A stretch of DNA of 64,000 nt from Pseudomonas sp. NBRC 111124 (GTDB lineage Bacteria; Pseudomonadota; Gammaproteobacteria; Pseudomonadales; Pseudomonadaceae), in the NCBI RefSeq assembly GCF_001320245.1, contig NZ_BCBA01000033.1:81476-145475 (forward strand), read 5' to 3'. Below, one piece after another: positions 8,709 through 18,972 of the stretch (positions are counted from its first letter, which is position 1; the number at the start of each line of letters is the position of its first letter). The notes under the pieces are model-generated. The model worked only from the letters and a program-made list of their open reading frames with translations, did not search any database and was not told the origin of the DNA. Both the position numbers and the translations under genes were made by a program.

Positions 8709-10810
8709 GCCTTTACCATTCCTTGAGCTTCGGCATCGGCCGCAAGCTGCCTGTGATGCTGCAGGTCGAGGCCGCCGAATGTGGCCAGGCTTGTCTGGCG
8801 ATGGTTGCCGCCTTTCATGGCCAGGTGCATGACATGCAGGGCCTGCGCCAGAGGCTCGCGCCTTCCATGAAGGGGGCCACGCTCAAACAATTGATGGCCA
8901 TGGCCGGCCAGTTGGGCCTGGCCACGCGGCCGCTGCGTCTGGAGCTGGAGGCACTGCCGCAATTGCGTCTGCCGTGCATTCTGCACTGGCAATTCAACCA
9001 CTTCGTGGTGCTCAAGGAAGTCGGCCCGCGTGGCGTGGTCATCCATGATCCGGCGCGCGGGGTGCGCAAGCTTGGCCTTGAGGAGGTCTCCGGCGCCTTC
9101 ACCGGTATCGCCCTTGAGCTGTGGCCACACAGCGATTTCCAGCCGGGTGAGGTGAAGACGCGGCTGTCCCTGCGCCGCTTGCTGGGCAGGGTCGAGGGCT
9201 TTGGCGGCGTGTTCGCCAAGGTACTGGCGCTGGGCCTGGCGCTGGAGCTGTGCACGATACTCGCGCCATTCTTCATACAGACAGTAATCGACAAAGTGCT
9301 GGTCAGCGCCGATCGCGACCTGCTGGCGGTGTTGGCCATCGGCTTCGGCCTGCTGCTGCTGGCACAGCAGGTGCTGTCGCTGGGCCGTTCATGGGCATTG
9401 ATGTACCTGGGTACGCTGCTCGGCAGCCAGTGGCAGATCAATGTGTTCAACCACCTGGTGCGCCTGCCGGTGGCATTCTTCGAGCGGCGGCATCTGGGCG
9501 ACATCATTTCTCGTTTTGGTTCGCTCAAGGCAATCCAGCGCACCCTCACCACATCGTTCATCGAAGCCATTCTCGACGGTCTGATGACCGCGGTCACCCT
9601 GATCCTGATGTTCCTCTACAGCCCGCCATTGGCGCTGATAGCGGTGGCTGCCATGGTGCTCTACGGGCTTGCGCGCTGGGCCTGGTTCGGGCCACTGCGA
9701 CGGGCCAGCGAAGATGAACTGGTGCGAGCGGCGAGGCAGCAGAGCCATTTTCTCGAAACCATGCGCGGTGTACGCACGCTGAAACTGTTCGCACACCAAG
9801 AGCAGCGGGCGACGACCTGGAGCGGGCTGCTGGTCGACGAGATCAATGCCGGGTTGCGGCCGCAGAAGCTGCAGCTGCTGTACCGCACGTTCAACGGCCT
9901 GCTGTTTGGCATGGTGACCCTGCTGGTGATCTGGCTGGGCGCCCGGCAGGTGATGGACGGTGCGTTCAGCGCCGGCATGCTGATCGCCTTCAGTGCCTAC
10001 AAGGACCAGTTCAACAGCCGCGTGTCAGGGTTGATCGACAAACTGGTCGACGTCGTGATGCTGCGCCTGCACGGTGAGCGCCTGGCCGACATTGTGCTGG
10101 AAGCCGCCGAACCGCAGTCGCGGTTGCTGCCGGAGACTGACACTGGGCCAGTGCCGCGGCTGGAAGTGCGTCAGCTGAGGTTCCGCTATTGCGCCTACGA
10201 ACCTTGGGTGCTGGACGGTGTTTCACTGGTGATAGAGCCGGGTGAGTCGCTGGCCATCGTCGGCCCGTCAGGTTGCGGCAAAAGCACGCTGCTGAACGTG
10301 ATGCTGGGCATCCTGGCACCGGTCGAAGGGCAGTTGCTGCTCGATGGCGAACCGATCGACGCACGTTCGATAGACCGCCTGCGCCGGATCAGCGCCACGG
10401 TGCTCCAGGACGACGTGCTGTTCGCCGGTTCCATCGCCGACAACATCAGCTTCTTCGCCAATGACGCCGACCCAGCCTGGATCGAGCAGTGTGCACGCCT
10501 GGCTGCCGTACATGACGACATCGCACGCATGCCGATGGCCTACAACACGCTGGTCGGCGACATGGGGGCAGTGCTCTCCGGCGGACAGAAGCAGCGCATC
10601 CTGCTGGCCCGGGCGCTGTACCGGCGCCCGAAACTGCTGTTTCTCGACGAAGCCACCAGCCACCTGGACATCCAGCGCGAGGCGGCAGTCAACCAGGCAC
10701 TGGAAGCGCTGCACATCACCCGCGTGATCGTCGCCCATCGGCCGGATACCATCCGCTCGGCCCAGCGGGTGGTTGCGCTGCTCGACGGGCGGGTGACGGG
10801 CGCATCATGA
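8705..10810 (+). CDS. Peptidase-containing (C39) ABC exporter, CvaB type
   Basis: 701 residues from GTG 8705, which overlaps the upstream stop; this start avoids a longer frame lying wholly inside hlyD. The N-terminal C39 peptidase has an apparently intact catalytic set: Q20, C26 (VEAAECGQAC), H99 and D115 (IHDPARG). A six-helix transmembrane domain follows (about 160-440). The nucleotide-binding domain has Walker A GPSGCGKST near 520, signature LSGGQKQR near 623, Walker B LLFLDEATSHLD and an H-loop AHRP. The protein should cut after the Gly-Gly of the adjacent precursor and export the core. Confidence 0.96.
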   Translation: MSLYHSLSFGIGRKLPVMLQVEAAECGQACLAMVAAFHGQVHDMQGLRQRLAPSMKGATLKQLMAMAGQLGLATRPLRLELEALPQLRLPCILHWQFNHFVVLKEVGPRGVVIHDPARGVRKLGLEEVSGAFTGIALELWPHSDFQPGEVKTRLSLRRLLGRVEGFGGVFAKVLALGLALELCTILAPFFIQTVIDKVLVSADRDLLAVLAIGFGLLLLAQQVLSLGRSWALMYLGTLLGSQWQINVFNHLVRLPVAFFERRHLGDIISRFGSLKAIQRTLTTSFIEAILDGLMTAVTLILMFLYSPPLALIAVAAMVLYGLARWAWFGPLRRASEDELVRAARQQSHFLETMRGVRTLKLFAHQEQRATTWSGLLVDEINAGLRPQKLQLLYRTFNGLLFGMVTLLVIWLGARQVMDGAFSAGMLIAFSAYKDQFNSRVSGLIDKLVDVVMLRLHGERLADIVLEAAEPQSRLLPETDTGPVPRLEVRQLRFRYCAYEPWVLDGVSLVIEPGESLAIVGPSGCGKSTLLNVMLGILAPVEGQLLLDGEPIDARSIDRLRRISATVLQDDVLFAGSIADNISFFANDADPAWIEQCARLAAVHDDIARMPMAYNTLVGDMGAVLSGGQKQRILLARALYRRPKLLFLDEATSHLDIQREAAVNQALEALHITRVIVAHRPDTIRSAQRVVALLDGRVTGAS

Positions 10811-12162
10811 AGCGCCGCGCAGTGTTGGCCATGGTGCTTTGCCTGGCCGGCCTTCAGGGGCAGGCGGCGCAGCCTTTGCAGGCTTGCCCCGGGCCATTGC
10901 CTGGCGACCAGCCGCTGGCCTTGTCCCGTGCCGTGGCCATGGCTCTGTGCGCTGACCCCGAGCTGCAGGCAGCCTGGCGTACGCAGTTGAGCAGCCAGGC
11001 CAGCATGGAGGCCGAACGCTCGGCCTACTGGCCAACCCTGCAGGGGCAGGCAAACAGCGGCAGGGCCAACCGCCGGACGCGCTATGACGGTTTTCCCGAA
11101 GCCGACTCCAGCCTGAATGCCCGGACCAGCGGCTATGGGTTGAGCCTCAACTGGGTGCTGTACGACTTTGGCCTGCGCGCGGCCAGGGTGGAAAGCGCCC
11201 GCCAGTTGCTCAATGCGGCCAGCAGCAGCCGGTTGGAAAAGATCCAGCAGGTGGTTCTCGGCACCAGCAAGGCGTTCTACCAGGTGCAGGCCAGCAGCGC
11301 ACTGCTCGAGGCCCGGCGCAGCATCGAGGCGCTGGCCGCCGACAGCTTGCGCGTGACCATCGCCAAGCACCAAGCCGGGGCAGGGGAGCGCGCCGACCGC
11401 CTGCAGGCACAGACCACCTTCGAGCAGGCGCAACTGGAGCGGGTGTTGGCCGAGGGCGACCTGGCCATTGCCAGTGGTGCGCTGGCCAGTGCCTTGAACC
11501 TGTCGCCTTCCGCACCACTGCGCCTGGAGGCGCTGGACGAGCCGCAAGGTCAGGAAGCAGGCTTCATGCAAAGCGTCGATGCGTTGATGGAGCAGGCCCG
11601 GCAGGCTCATCCTTCGGTGGACAGCGCTCGCGCCCAATGGGCCTCCAGCCTGGCCAAGGCCGAGGCGGAGCGGGCCCAAGGGCGGCCGACGATCTCGCTG
11701 TACAGCGACTACCGGCATGAGGATACGCCGGTCGAGCAGGTGGCCTCGCGGCAGCAGATCGAAACCTGGACCGTGGGCGTGCAGGTCAGCGTGCCGATCT
11801 TCGATGGCTTTCTAGCTCGCCGCCGGGCCCGGGCGGCCGAGGCGGAAGCGGCGGCGCGGGAGCAGGACCTGTACGGTGCGCAGCGTGCCATCGCGCTAAG
11901 CGTCTGGCGCAGCCGCCAGTCCCTCGAGGCGCGTACGCAGGCGCTGGTCATCAGCCGCCGGCTGGTCGCCAGTGCCAGTCAGTCGCACCGGGTGGCGCTG
12001 GGGCGGTACAAGGCCGGGGTCGGTAGCATCATCGAGCTGCTGAACGCCCAGAACGAACTGGCCAACGCGCAGCAGCGACGGGTCGCGTCGGTGGTCGACT
12101 GGTACACAGCGCGCCTGCAACTGGCCGCTGATCTCGGCCAACTGAACGGCGCCGAGCACTAG
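10807..12162 (+). CDS. TolC-family outer-membrane channel of peptide exporter
   Basis: 451 residues, starting in an ATGA overlap with the ABC gene. A signal peptide is visible (about residues 1-20), followed by the duplicated OEP helical repeats typical of TolC proteins (for example SWLNWVLYDFGLRAARVES-like and VSVPIFDGFLARRRA segments). Having its own channel makes the HlyD-ABC-TolC set self-contained, unlike microcin V systems that borrow the housekeeping TolC. No terminator is obvious before the convergent CDF gene 10 bases away. Confidence 0.93.
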   Translation: MKRRAVLAMVLCLAGLQGQAAQPLQACPGPLPGDQPLALSRAVAMALCADPELQAAWRTQLSSQASMEAERSAYWPTLQGQANSGRANRRTRYDGFPEADSSLNARTSGYGLSLNWVLYDFGLRAARVESARQLLNAASSSRLEKIQQVVLGTSKAFYQVQASSALLEARRSIEALAADSLRVTIAKHQAGAGERADRLQAQTTFEQAQLERVLAEGDLAIASGALASALNLSPSAPLRLEALDEPQGQEAGFMQSVDALMEQARQAHPSVDSARAQWASSLAKAEAERAQGRPTISLYSDYRHEDTPVEQVASRQQIETWTVGVQVSVPIFDGFLARRRARAAEAEAAAREQDLYGAQRAIALSVWRSRQSLEARTQALVISRRLVASASQSHRVALGRYKAGVGSIIELLNAQNELANAQQRRVASVVDWYTARLQLAADLGQLNGAEH

Positions 12163-12172
12163 CGAACGCCGT

Positions 12173-13132
12173 TTATTCCGCCCAGGCCGGGTCGCCGGTG
12201 AACACCACGGTGATCCAGCGATCCGGGCCTTCGCCGCCGACAGCCTCACCGACCTCGTCACGCAAGGCATCCCACTCAGCGATCGAGCGTGGCCGCATGT
12301 CCGCTGGCACGATGAAATAGAGTTCGATTTCGCGTGAGCGCCCGACCTTGGCCACGTAGGCCTTGTAGGACTTCAAGCCGTGCTTGGCGACGAACTGTCG
12401 TGCAACGGTGTCGACGTGCAGCTTGAGGTCGCCGGGTGTCACCAGGAATATCTCCGACAGTGCCTGACGCACCACCGACAGTGGCAACGGGATGATCACC
12501 AGGCAGACCAATGCCAGTACCGCCGGGTCGATGTACGGCGATACCCACTCCCATCGCGTGCCTTGCACCGCGTAGCCGAAGCAGAAGGCGATCAGCAGGG
12601 CGGCGGTGATGCTGGCCGACATCACCCAACCCTTGACGTCCATGCGCACAAAGTCCGACTTCAGCTTGCGGTTGGCGCGGTCCTCGATCACCGCGATGGT
12701 CGCGCAGGCGATCACGGTCAGCAGCGCGTAGACCATGGCGATGCCGAACTCCAGGTGTCGCCCGCCTTGCAGCAGGCTGCTGACAGCGTTGATCAACGCG
12801 TAGATGGCAACGCCGCTGAGCAGGATGCCATTGAGTGCCAGGACCATCGGTTCCAGGTGCCAGAAGCCCATGGTGAAGCGCTCACGCAGCTTGCGCGAGA
12901 GTTGCAGGCTGGTGGCATGCGAAGTGATCAGCTTGACCACTACCAGCGACAGGCCGCTCATGCTGGCGTCAACCAGCGAGTAGACGCCGTCGAAGACGAT
13001 CGAGAACGAGCCGGAGGCCAGGCCGAAGCCGATGCCGATGGTGGCGATGAACAGCGTGACGGCGATTGAGGTGCGTAACAGGCCCTGTTCGCTGGTTATA
13101 TCGAAAAATGAACTTCGGGTTGCGGTTTGCAT
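12173..13132 (-). CDS. Cation diffusion facilitator (CDF)-family transporter
   Basis: 319 residues from ATG 13132. The longer frame to 13255 runs through a REP sequence and is rejected. Six hydrophobic segments precede a cytoplasmic C-terminal domain. The metal-site-like region FDGVYSLVDASMSGLSLVVV in the second helix fits the CDF pattern (D-x3-D). The substrate cannot be told from sequence; zinc, iron and other divalent metals are exported by relatives. It is separated by REP elements from the chemoreceptor gene. Confidence 0.85.
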   Translation of the reverse strand: MQTATRSSFFDITSEQGLLRTSIAVTLFIATIGIGFGLASGSFSIVFDGVYSLVDASMSGLSLVVVKLITSHATSLQLSRKLRERFTMGFWHLEPMVLALNGILLSGVAIYALINAVSSLLQGGRHLEFGIAMVYALLTVIACATIAVIEDRANRKLKSDFVRMDVKGWVMSASITAALLIAFCFGYAVQGTRWEWVSPYIDPAVLALVCLVIIPLPLSVVRQALSEIFLVTPGDLKLHVDTVARQFVAKHGLKSYKAYVAKVGRSREIELYFIVPADMRPRSIAEWDALRDEVGEAVGGEGPDRWITVVFTGDPAWAE

Positions 13133-13176
13133 GTGTTGTGCTCGGTAAATAGCGATGTTGCTGTGTTGTCTGTGTT

Positions 13177-13270
13177 GGCCTCTTCGCGGGCGCGCCCGCT
13201 CCCACAGGAATATCACAAGCCTTGAGGGCTGCGCTGTACCTGTGGGAGCGGGCATGCCCGCGAAGAGGCC
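13177..13270. repeat. REP pair, GCGGGC...CCCGCTCCCACAGG class
   Basis: Two inverted arms (13177-13208 and 13239-13270) of the putida-type REP, each carrying an internal palindrome around GCGGGCnnGCCCGC. It lies between the chemoreceptor and CDF genes. Confidence 0.85.
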
Positions 13271-13278
13271 CTTACAGG

Positions 13279-15345
13279 CTAGACGCGGAACTGTTCCATC
13301 AATGCCTGCTGTTGGTTGGCCAGGCGATTGAGCGCCTGGCTGATGCGCGCCGATTCGTCGGCCTGGCCCGACAGCGACTCAGTCACGTCGCGAATCCCGG
13401 CCACGTTGCGGTTCACTTCCTCGGCCACCGCACTTTGCTCCTCGGCCGCCGAGGCAATCTGCAGGTTCATGTCGCTGATCACCGCCACGGCCTCGCCGAT
13501 GCGCTCCAGCGCAGGCAGTGCCTGCTCCATGCGGGTGGCGCTGGCCTGGGCCTGGCGCTGGCCTTCGTGCATGGCACCGACCACGTCCTGGGTGCCTTGC
13601 TGCAGGCCTTCGATCACCTGGCGAATCTCTTCCACCGACACCTGGGTGCGCTGGGCCAGGCTGCGTACTTCGTCGGCGACCACGGCAAACCCACGCCCGG
13701 CTTCGCCTGCGCGTGCGGCTTCGATGGCGGCGTTGAGGGCCAGCAGGTTGGTCTGCTCGGCAATCGCGCGGATCACCTCGAGGACCGAGCCGATCTGCTC
13801 GCTTCGGTGCTCCAGTGCACGGGCTTCATCCATGGCGGTGTTCATGCCGGTTGCCAGCTGGTCGATGGTCTGGCGTGTGCTGGCGATCAGTTGCAGGCCC
13901 TCCCGGCTGGCCTGATCGGCGCCACGTGCGGCCTGGGCCGCCTGTGCGGCGTTGTGCGCGACATCCTGGGCGGTGGCACTCATTTCGTTGGCGGCGGTGG
14001 CGACCTGTTCGATTTCCCGCTGCTGTTGCTGCATGCCATTGCTGGTCTGGCTGGCGATGGCGGCGGACTGGTCGGCGGTGCCACGGGCTTCGAGCAGTGA
14101 GCCTTTGACCTGAGCGATCACCGGCTGCAGCTTGTCGAGGAAGCGATTGAACCAGCCTGTCAGCTGGCCAAGTTCATCCTCGCGGGCGTAGTCCAGGCGA
14201 CGGGTCAGGTCACCTTCGCCGCTGGCGATGTCTTTCAGGCGGGCAGCCACGGCGAGGATCGGCCGGGTAACGCCACGGGCAGTCAGCCAGACCAGCAGCA
14301 GGCCGATGATTGCGGCGCCCAGGCCGATCAGCAGGCTGGTCAGGTTGGCGCTCTGGTTGTGGCTGTCCAGGCGCTGGTTGAGGGCCACGGCTGGCGCTTG
14401 CAGCACGGCTTCAGGCAGTTCCAGCTGTACGTGCCAGGGGCTGGCTTCAGGAATAGGCGCGAACGGCCGGGTTACACGCAGCAGGCCCTGATCCACTTCC
14501 TTGTCCAAGGGCTGGCCCAGCTTGCTGGCGTCGCGACTGTGCCCGGCGAGCAGGCCGGCAGCGCTGACGATACTGACCTGGCCCTGGCCGTCGAAGAGTT
14601 CCTTGCGGCCATCCAGGCTCAGCTGCTGCAGGTTGTCCAGGCTGATGTCCAGGCCAACCACGCCGACGACCTTGCCGTTTTCCAGCAAGGGCAGGGCGAT
14701 ACTGGTCATCAGCACCTGGTGACCGTTGACCTCATCAAGGTAGGGCTCGAGTACACAGGCCTTGGCGGTTTCCTGCGGGCAGGTCAGCCAGCGGTTCTTG
14801 GCCAGGCCATTGGTGCCGGGGCTGTTGTCGCCCAGCATCGATTCAGGCATCGCCTCCAGCTCGAGGGAGCCTGGGCGGGGTTGTGACCAGTACAGCGAGA
14901 AACGTCCGCTTTCATTGCTACCGCTGGTCTCTTGGCCAACGAACTGATTGTCCTGGTGGTCCAGTGCGTTGGGCTGGAACACCAGGTACAGGCCGATCAC
15001 GTCCGGGTTGCCGGCCAGGCTGGCGTGAGCCTGACGGGTCAGTTCGGCGCGCAAGTCGCTGCCGCCCTTGGTCTTGAGCACCTGTACCAGGCGGGCAAAG
15101 CCGTTGCCGTACTGGTAGGCGTCCATGAAGTAACGCTGGATGCGTAACGCCTGCGTTTCGGCGTGGGCCTGAAGGCGCAGGCGTGCACTGTGTTCAAGCA
15201 TTTCCGTGCTGGCCTGGTTGACCAGCGCCGCGCTACGCCGCGACTGGGTCAGTGAGCTGGTGACCAGCAGGGCGACGATGGCCAGCAGGCACAGGCCGGT
15301 GAGCAGGGTGATCTTCCATTGGATGGAGAGGCGACGCAGCGGCAT
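13279..15345 (-). CDS. mcpU: Methyl-accepting chemotaxis protein, McpU-like (double-Cache)
   Basis: 688 residues. An N-terminal membrane segment (about 10-32) is followed by a large periplasmic dCache sensor (about 40-350), a second membrane segment (about 355-378), a HAMP domain and the long cytoplasmic signalling domain with [20 protein letters not shown] at its tip. The position, next to a polyamine-type permease and between the tol and nadA blocks, matches my recollection of KT2440 McpU, a receptor for putrescine and other polyamines. Ligand assignment is by synteny, not by checked binding residues. Confidence 0.85.
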   Translation of the reverse strand: MPLRRLSIQWKITLLTGLCLLAIVALLVTSSLTQSRRSAALVNQASTEMLEHSARLRLQAHAETQALRIQRYFMDAYQYGNGFARLVQVLKTKGGSDLRAELTRQAHASLAGNPDVIGLYLVFQPNALDHQDNQFVGQETSGSNESGRFSLYWSQPRPGSLELEAMPESMLGDNSPGTNGLAKNRWLTCPQETAKACVLEPYLDEVNGHQVLMTSIALPLLENGKVVGVVGLDISLDNLQQLSLDGRKELFDGQGQVSIVSAAGLLAGHSRDASKLGQPLDKEVDQGLLRVTRPFAPIPEASPWHVQLELPEAVLQAPAVALNQRLDSHNQSANLTSLLIGLGAAIIGLLLVWLTARGVTRPILAVAARLKDIASGEGDLTRRLDYAREDELGQLTGWFNRFLDKLQPVIAQVKGSLLEARGTADQSAAIASQTSNGMQQQQREIEQVATAANEMSATAQDVAHNAAQAAQAARGADQASREGLQLIASTRQTIDQLATGMNTAMDEARALEHRSEQIGSVLEVIRAIAEQTNLLALNAAIEAARAGEAGRGFAVVADEVRSLAQRTQVSVEEIRQVIEGLQQGTQDVVGAMHEGQRQAQASATRMEQALPALERIGEAVAVISDMNLQIASAAEEQSAVAEEVNRNVAGIRDVTESLSGQADESARISQALNRLANQQQALMEQFRV

Positions 15346-15369
15346 GAGGACTTTCCTTCTCGTTCAACA

Positions 15370-15399
15370 ACAACGCCCGCGTTCAGGCGCGGGCGTTGT
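15370..15399 (-). terminator. Terminator-like hairpin between permease and chemoreceptor
   Basis: A 12-base perfect stem (ACAACGCCCGCG with CGCGGGCGTTGT) has a 6-base loop. It lies 13 bases past the permease stop and 25 bases upstream of the mcpU start on the same strand, so the two genes are probably transcribed separately. Confidence 0.7.
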
Positions 15400-15411
15400 C
15401 GGAGGCTGGTG

Positions 15412-16764
15412 TCATTCAGCGACGTAGTTCGGTGGCGCGACCCGGAAGGCCTTGGTCAGCCAGGCCAGATGTAACAGCCCCGCCAATGCCCAGAGGCCGC
15501 CGAAGATCAACGAATGCTCGTTGAGGTCAAGCCAGAGCTTGGCAATGATACAGAAGCCAAAGGTCGGCAATACCAGGTACTTCATCTTGTTCGCCAGCCC
15601 CTGACGATTACCCTCGCGCAGGTAGCAGTGAATGATCACCGACAGGTTGACGAAACTGAAGGCTACCAGCGCGCCGAAGTTGATGATCGAGGTGGCGGTG
15701 ACCAGGTCGAAGAAGATCGCCGAGAGGGCGATCACGCCGACCACGGCAATGTTCACGATCGGGGTCTTGTAGCGCGGATGCAGGCGGGCGAACACGCCGC
15801 TCGGGATCACATTGTCGCGGCCCATCACGTACAGCAGGCGCGACACGCTGGTCTGCGAAGCCAGGCCTGAGGCGATGGTATTGATCACGGTGCAGGCGAT
15901 GAAGATCGACTGGAACAGCTTGCCACCGACATACAGGGCAATTTCCGGCAGTGCTGCTTCCGGGTCATGGAAGCGCGCATTGGTCGGGAAATACGCCTGC
16001 ATGAAGTACGACACCAGGATGAACACCGCGCCGCCGATCAGGGCAGTGAGGAAGATCGCGCGTGGGATGGTTTTGCCCGGATCCTTGGTTTCTTCAGACA
16101 GGCAGGTGACCGCGTCGAAGCCCAGGAACGAGAAGCACAGGATGGTTGCGCCGGCAGCCAGGGCGCTGAGCTGCGTCTGCGAGTCGGCGAACGGCAGCAG
16201 GCTCCAGGTAGTCCCCAGCCCTTCGCCTTGGTCCAGGCCGCGTACGCAGAGGTAGATGAACACCGACATGATCATCAGCTGCACGACCACGAACAGCAGG
16301 TTGAAATGCGCGACCAGGTTGATACTGCGCATGTTGATCAGGCTGATCAGGGTGACGAAGCCGGCCACCCACATCCAGGCCGGCACCTCAGGGAACATGG
16401 CCGAGAGGTAGAGCTTGGCCAGCAGCGCGTTGACCATCGGCAGCAAGAGGTAATCGAGCAGCGAAGACCAGCCGACCAGGAAGCCCACGTGCGGGTTGAT
16501 GGCGCGCTGAGTGTAGGTGTAGGCAGAACCGGACTGCGGGAAGCGGCGCACCAGCGTGCCGTAACTCACAGCGGTGAACAGAACGCCGGCCAGGGCCAGC
16601 AGGTAGGCGCTGGGAACGTGGCCGGAAGTGATGCCGGACACGATGCCGAAAGTGTCGAACACGGTCATGGGCGTGAGGTACGCCAGGCCAATGATGACCA
16701 CGTGCCAGAGGCGCAGGGATTTACGGAATTGGCCGTTGCCGGTGGCGTTGTGGTCATGCTGCAT
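15412..16764 (-). CDS. APC-family amino-acid/polyamine permease, PuuP-like
   Basis: 450 residues with about twelve hydrophobic segments. APC motifs visible include [19 protein letters not shown] near the N-terminus and [25 protein letters not shown] near residue 220. The overall pattern resembles PuuP putrescine importers. The McpU-like receptor gene beside it makes polyamine uptake a reasonable guess. GGAG lies 11 bases before the ATG. Substrate is not proven. Confidence 0.85.
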   Translation of the reverse strand: MQHDHNATGNGQFRKSLRLWHVVIIGLAYLTPMTVFDTFGIVSGITSGHVPSAYLLALAGVLFTAVSYGTLVRRFPQSGSAYTYTQRAINPHVGFLVGWSSLLDYLLLPMVNALLAKLYLSAMFPEVPAWMWVAGFVTLISLINMRSINLVAHFNLLFVVVQLMIMSVFIYLCVRGLDQGEGLGTTWSLLPFADSQTQLSALAAGATILCFSFLGFDAVTCLSEETKDPGKTIPRAIFLTALIGGAVFILVSYFMQAYFPTNARFHDPEAALPEIALYVGGKLFQSIFIACTVINTIASGLASQTSVSRLLYVMGRDNVIPSGVFARLHPRYKTPIVNIAVVGVIALSAIFFDLVTATSIINFGALVAFSFVNLSVIIHCYLREGNRQGLANKMKYLVLPTFGFCIIAKLWLDLNEHSLIFGGLWALAGLLHLAWLTKAFRVAPPNYVAE

Positions 16765-17229
16765 GCTGGTGTGGCTCCATGTTGTTCACCTTTTTGTTTG
16801 GAGCAGAGGTAGGCGCGTGCTAGGCGCCGGCGTCAGGCTGGCAGTGCCTTGGCGAGGAGGTTGAAGCGTGCGGGCAGGGGCATCCGAGCATCATGACGGC
16901 GCGACTTTTTCTTCTTCGTGGATCGGGCGCTGGGCAGGTGGTGAAAATAAAAAACGATTGGTAGGGAGGCGTCAAGTTAAACATGACAAGATGTTGCGAA
17001 ATTGAAATATTTATCGGGTAAACGGCCTGAATGTTCGGTTTTTGCGCGTTTTTTTGCGGTTTCGATCGACTTGGATGTTCGTAAAAATTAACGATTGTCG
17101 GACATTTCCTTAATCCATTCTTCTGCCCAAGGCGTGCTCAACACGCTGCCGCGTCGATGATATCCTTTTGCATCCCTTGCAGCCGATTGGCTGTGAATCC
17201 GCCCATATGGACATCGATCGGTTCTATTC
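16765..17229. other. 465-base intergenic region, AT-rich centre
   Basis: It lies between the permease (minus) and the DUF945 gene (plus). The stretch 16940-17100 is markedly AT-rich with several T-runs and probably contains both divergent promoters. I see no RNA gene or credible small coding sequence. Confidence 0.5.
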
Positions 17230-18738
17230 ATGAAGAAATCAGTAGGCATTCTTTCCGGCCTGGCTATCGCCATTGCCGTCGTGAGCACCGCAGGCGCCTG
17301 GTACACGGGCAAACAGCTGCCCGGGGAGCTGGCCAACGCCGTCAGCCGCAGCAACGACCAGCTCAAGAAGGCCCTGACCAACTATGGCGGCAGCATGACC
17401 GTCGAGCTGGTCTCGCTCGATCAGCATTTCTTCAGCAGCACCGCGCAGTACCGGCTCAAGGCCAAGGATATCAACCTGGGTAACGGCGAAGTCGTCAGTT
17501 TCGACCTCGGCATGACCGACCAGATCGAGCATGGGCCGTTCCCGTGGTCGCGGGTCAAGGCACTGAAGCTGGTGCCGGTGCTGGCTGCGAGCAGCAGCAG
17601 CCTGCAGAAGGATGATCTCACCGCGCCGTGGTTCGCTGCTGCAGGCGAGCAGTCGCCGATCAGCGCACACACCAGCCTGGGCTTCTCGGGCAACGTCGAC
17701 AGCAGCATCAGCGTGGCACCGCTCAAACACACCGAAGCCGACGGCAGCAGCCTGGATTTCTCGGGGATGTCGCTGGAGGTCAGCGGTGATCAGGAAGGCA
17801 AGGCGTCGAAATTCCATGGCAGCGCGGATCGCTTCGTGATGAAGCTGGTCGGCGAGGACCATGCGCCGGCCACCCTCGAGCTATCGGGGTTGAAGGTCGG
17901 TGGCAATCTGGCTGCCAGCAAGCATGACGCCGTTTATGTCGGCAATGTCGACCTGCTGCTGGCCGAGGCCAAGGCAACCTTGGGTGACAAGCAGCAGGTG
18001 CTGGTGCTCAAAGGCCTTGAACAGAATGTCCTGCAGACCCTGGATGGCCCTGACACCGTGGGTGGCCGCGTCGATTATCGGGTAGCGGACATCACCTGGG
18101 ATGGCCGCGCGGTCGGTAACGCGCAGATGGGTGTGAGCGTCAAGTCGCTCAATGCCCCGGCCTTGCAGTCGCTGTCGAAATGGTACCAGGCCCACCTGCC
18201 GGAGTTCGAAGCCGCTCAGGCTGCCGGCCAGCCGGTGCCGGAAATCCAGATGGATGAGGCGGAAAAAGCCAGGTTCCATGGCGACCTGCAACAATTGCTG
18301 GCCTCCAAGCCCAAGCTGGCCATCGAGAACCTGGCGTTTCGCACCGCCAATGGTGAGAGCCGCTTCGACCTGTCGATGGATTTCGCCAGCCCGGCCTCGT
18401 TCGACCTGCCGCCTGACCAGCTGAGCAAGCAGCTGATTACCGAGGTGAAGAGCAAGCTGTCGTTGTCCAAACCGATGATTGGCGACCTGGCGACCTTGCA
18501 GGCGCTACTGGAGGGGCAGACCGATGCCCAGGCGATTGCTTCGCAATCGAGTCAGGCCGGGGAGATGGTCGGCATGATGGCGCTGCAGAGCGGTATGGCC
18601 ACCGTGCAGGGCAACGATGTGGTGTCGAGCCTGCACTATGCCGATGGCATGGTCGACTTCAACGGCAAGAAGATGACCGTCGAAGAATTCGCCATGTTGC
18701 TGGCGGCGCATTTTGCCGCCATGCAGCCGCAGGGTTGA
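17230..18738 (+). CDS. DUF945/YdgA-family exported or membrane-anchored protein
   Basis: 502 residues. The N-terminus MKKSVGILSGLAIAIAVV followed by STAGAWYTG is a signal anchor or signal peptide. The rest is a long, soluble, repetitive beta-rich region with no catalytic motif that I recognise, in line with DUF945 (YdgA) proteins of unknown periplasmic function. There is no clear ribosome site before ATG 17230. It stands alone, followed by a strong hairpin. Confidence 0.8.
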   Translation: MKKSVGILSGLAIAIAVVSTAGAWYTGKQLPGELANAVSRSNDQLKKALTNYGGSMTVELVSLDQHFFSSTAQYRLKAKDINLGNGEVVSFDLGMTDQIEHGPFPWSRVKALKLVPVLAASSSSLQKDDLTAPWFAAAGEQSPISAHTSLGFSGNVDSSISVAPLKHTEADGSSLDFSGMSLEVSGDQEGKASKFHGSADRFVMKLVGEDHAPATLELSGLKVGGNLAASKHDAVYVGNVDLLLAEAKATLGDKQQVLVLKGLEQNVLQTLDGPDTVGGRVDYRVADITWDGRAVGNAQMGVSVKSLNAPALQSLSKWYQAHLPEFEAAQAAGQPVPEIQMDEAEKARFHGDLQQLLASKPKLAIENLAFRTANGESRFDLSMDFASPASFDLPPDQLSKQLITEVKSKLSLSKPMIGDLATLQALLEGQTDAQAIASQSSQAGEMVGMMALQSGMATVQGNDVVSSLHYADGMVDFNGKKMTVEEFAMLLAAHFAAMQPQG

Positions 18739-18746
18739 TGGGTTGA

Positions 18747-18794
18747 CCTGTGCTGGCCTCTTCGCGGCTTTAGCCGCAAAGAGGCCAGCACAGG
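18747..18794. terminator. REP-derived hairpin after DUF945 gene
   Basis: A 23-base near-perfect palindrome around GCGGCTTTAGCCGC with outer arms CCTGTGCTGGCCTCTT and complement (one mismatch). It has no T-run, but it sits 8 bases past the stop and probably ends the transcript. Confidence 0.7.
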
Positions 18795-18972
18795 CCTCAC
18801 AAAAACCACTTTAGAATTCCCTTGATTGTCTGTAGCCTTCGGCGTCCGATAATAATCCGCGCCCGCAGAGGGCCGTGGCGGCACGCCTGCCGTCCGGCAC
18901 CCTTAGCCGATCTGCCAGGGCCGGGTGATACACTCGATTTGACGCGCACGCGCGCCTGCAGGTCCAGCGATC

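Noticed and set aside
12380..13069. A 229-codon His/Asp/Gln-rich plus-strand frame
   Set aside because: It is antisense to the CDF transporter, and its composition is the complement of membrane-helix codons.
6818..13132. Integrative element with attachment sites at tRNA-Lys
   Set aside because: No integrase gene, and the tRNA 3' end is not duplicated at the far side of the islet.
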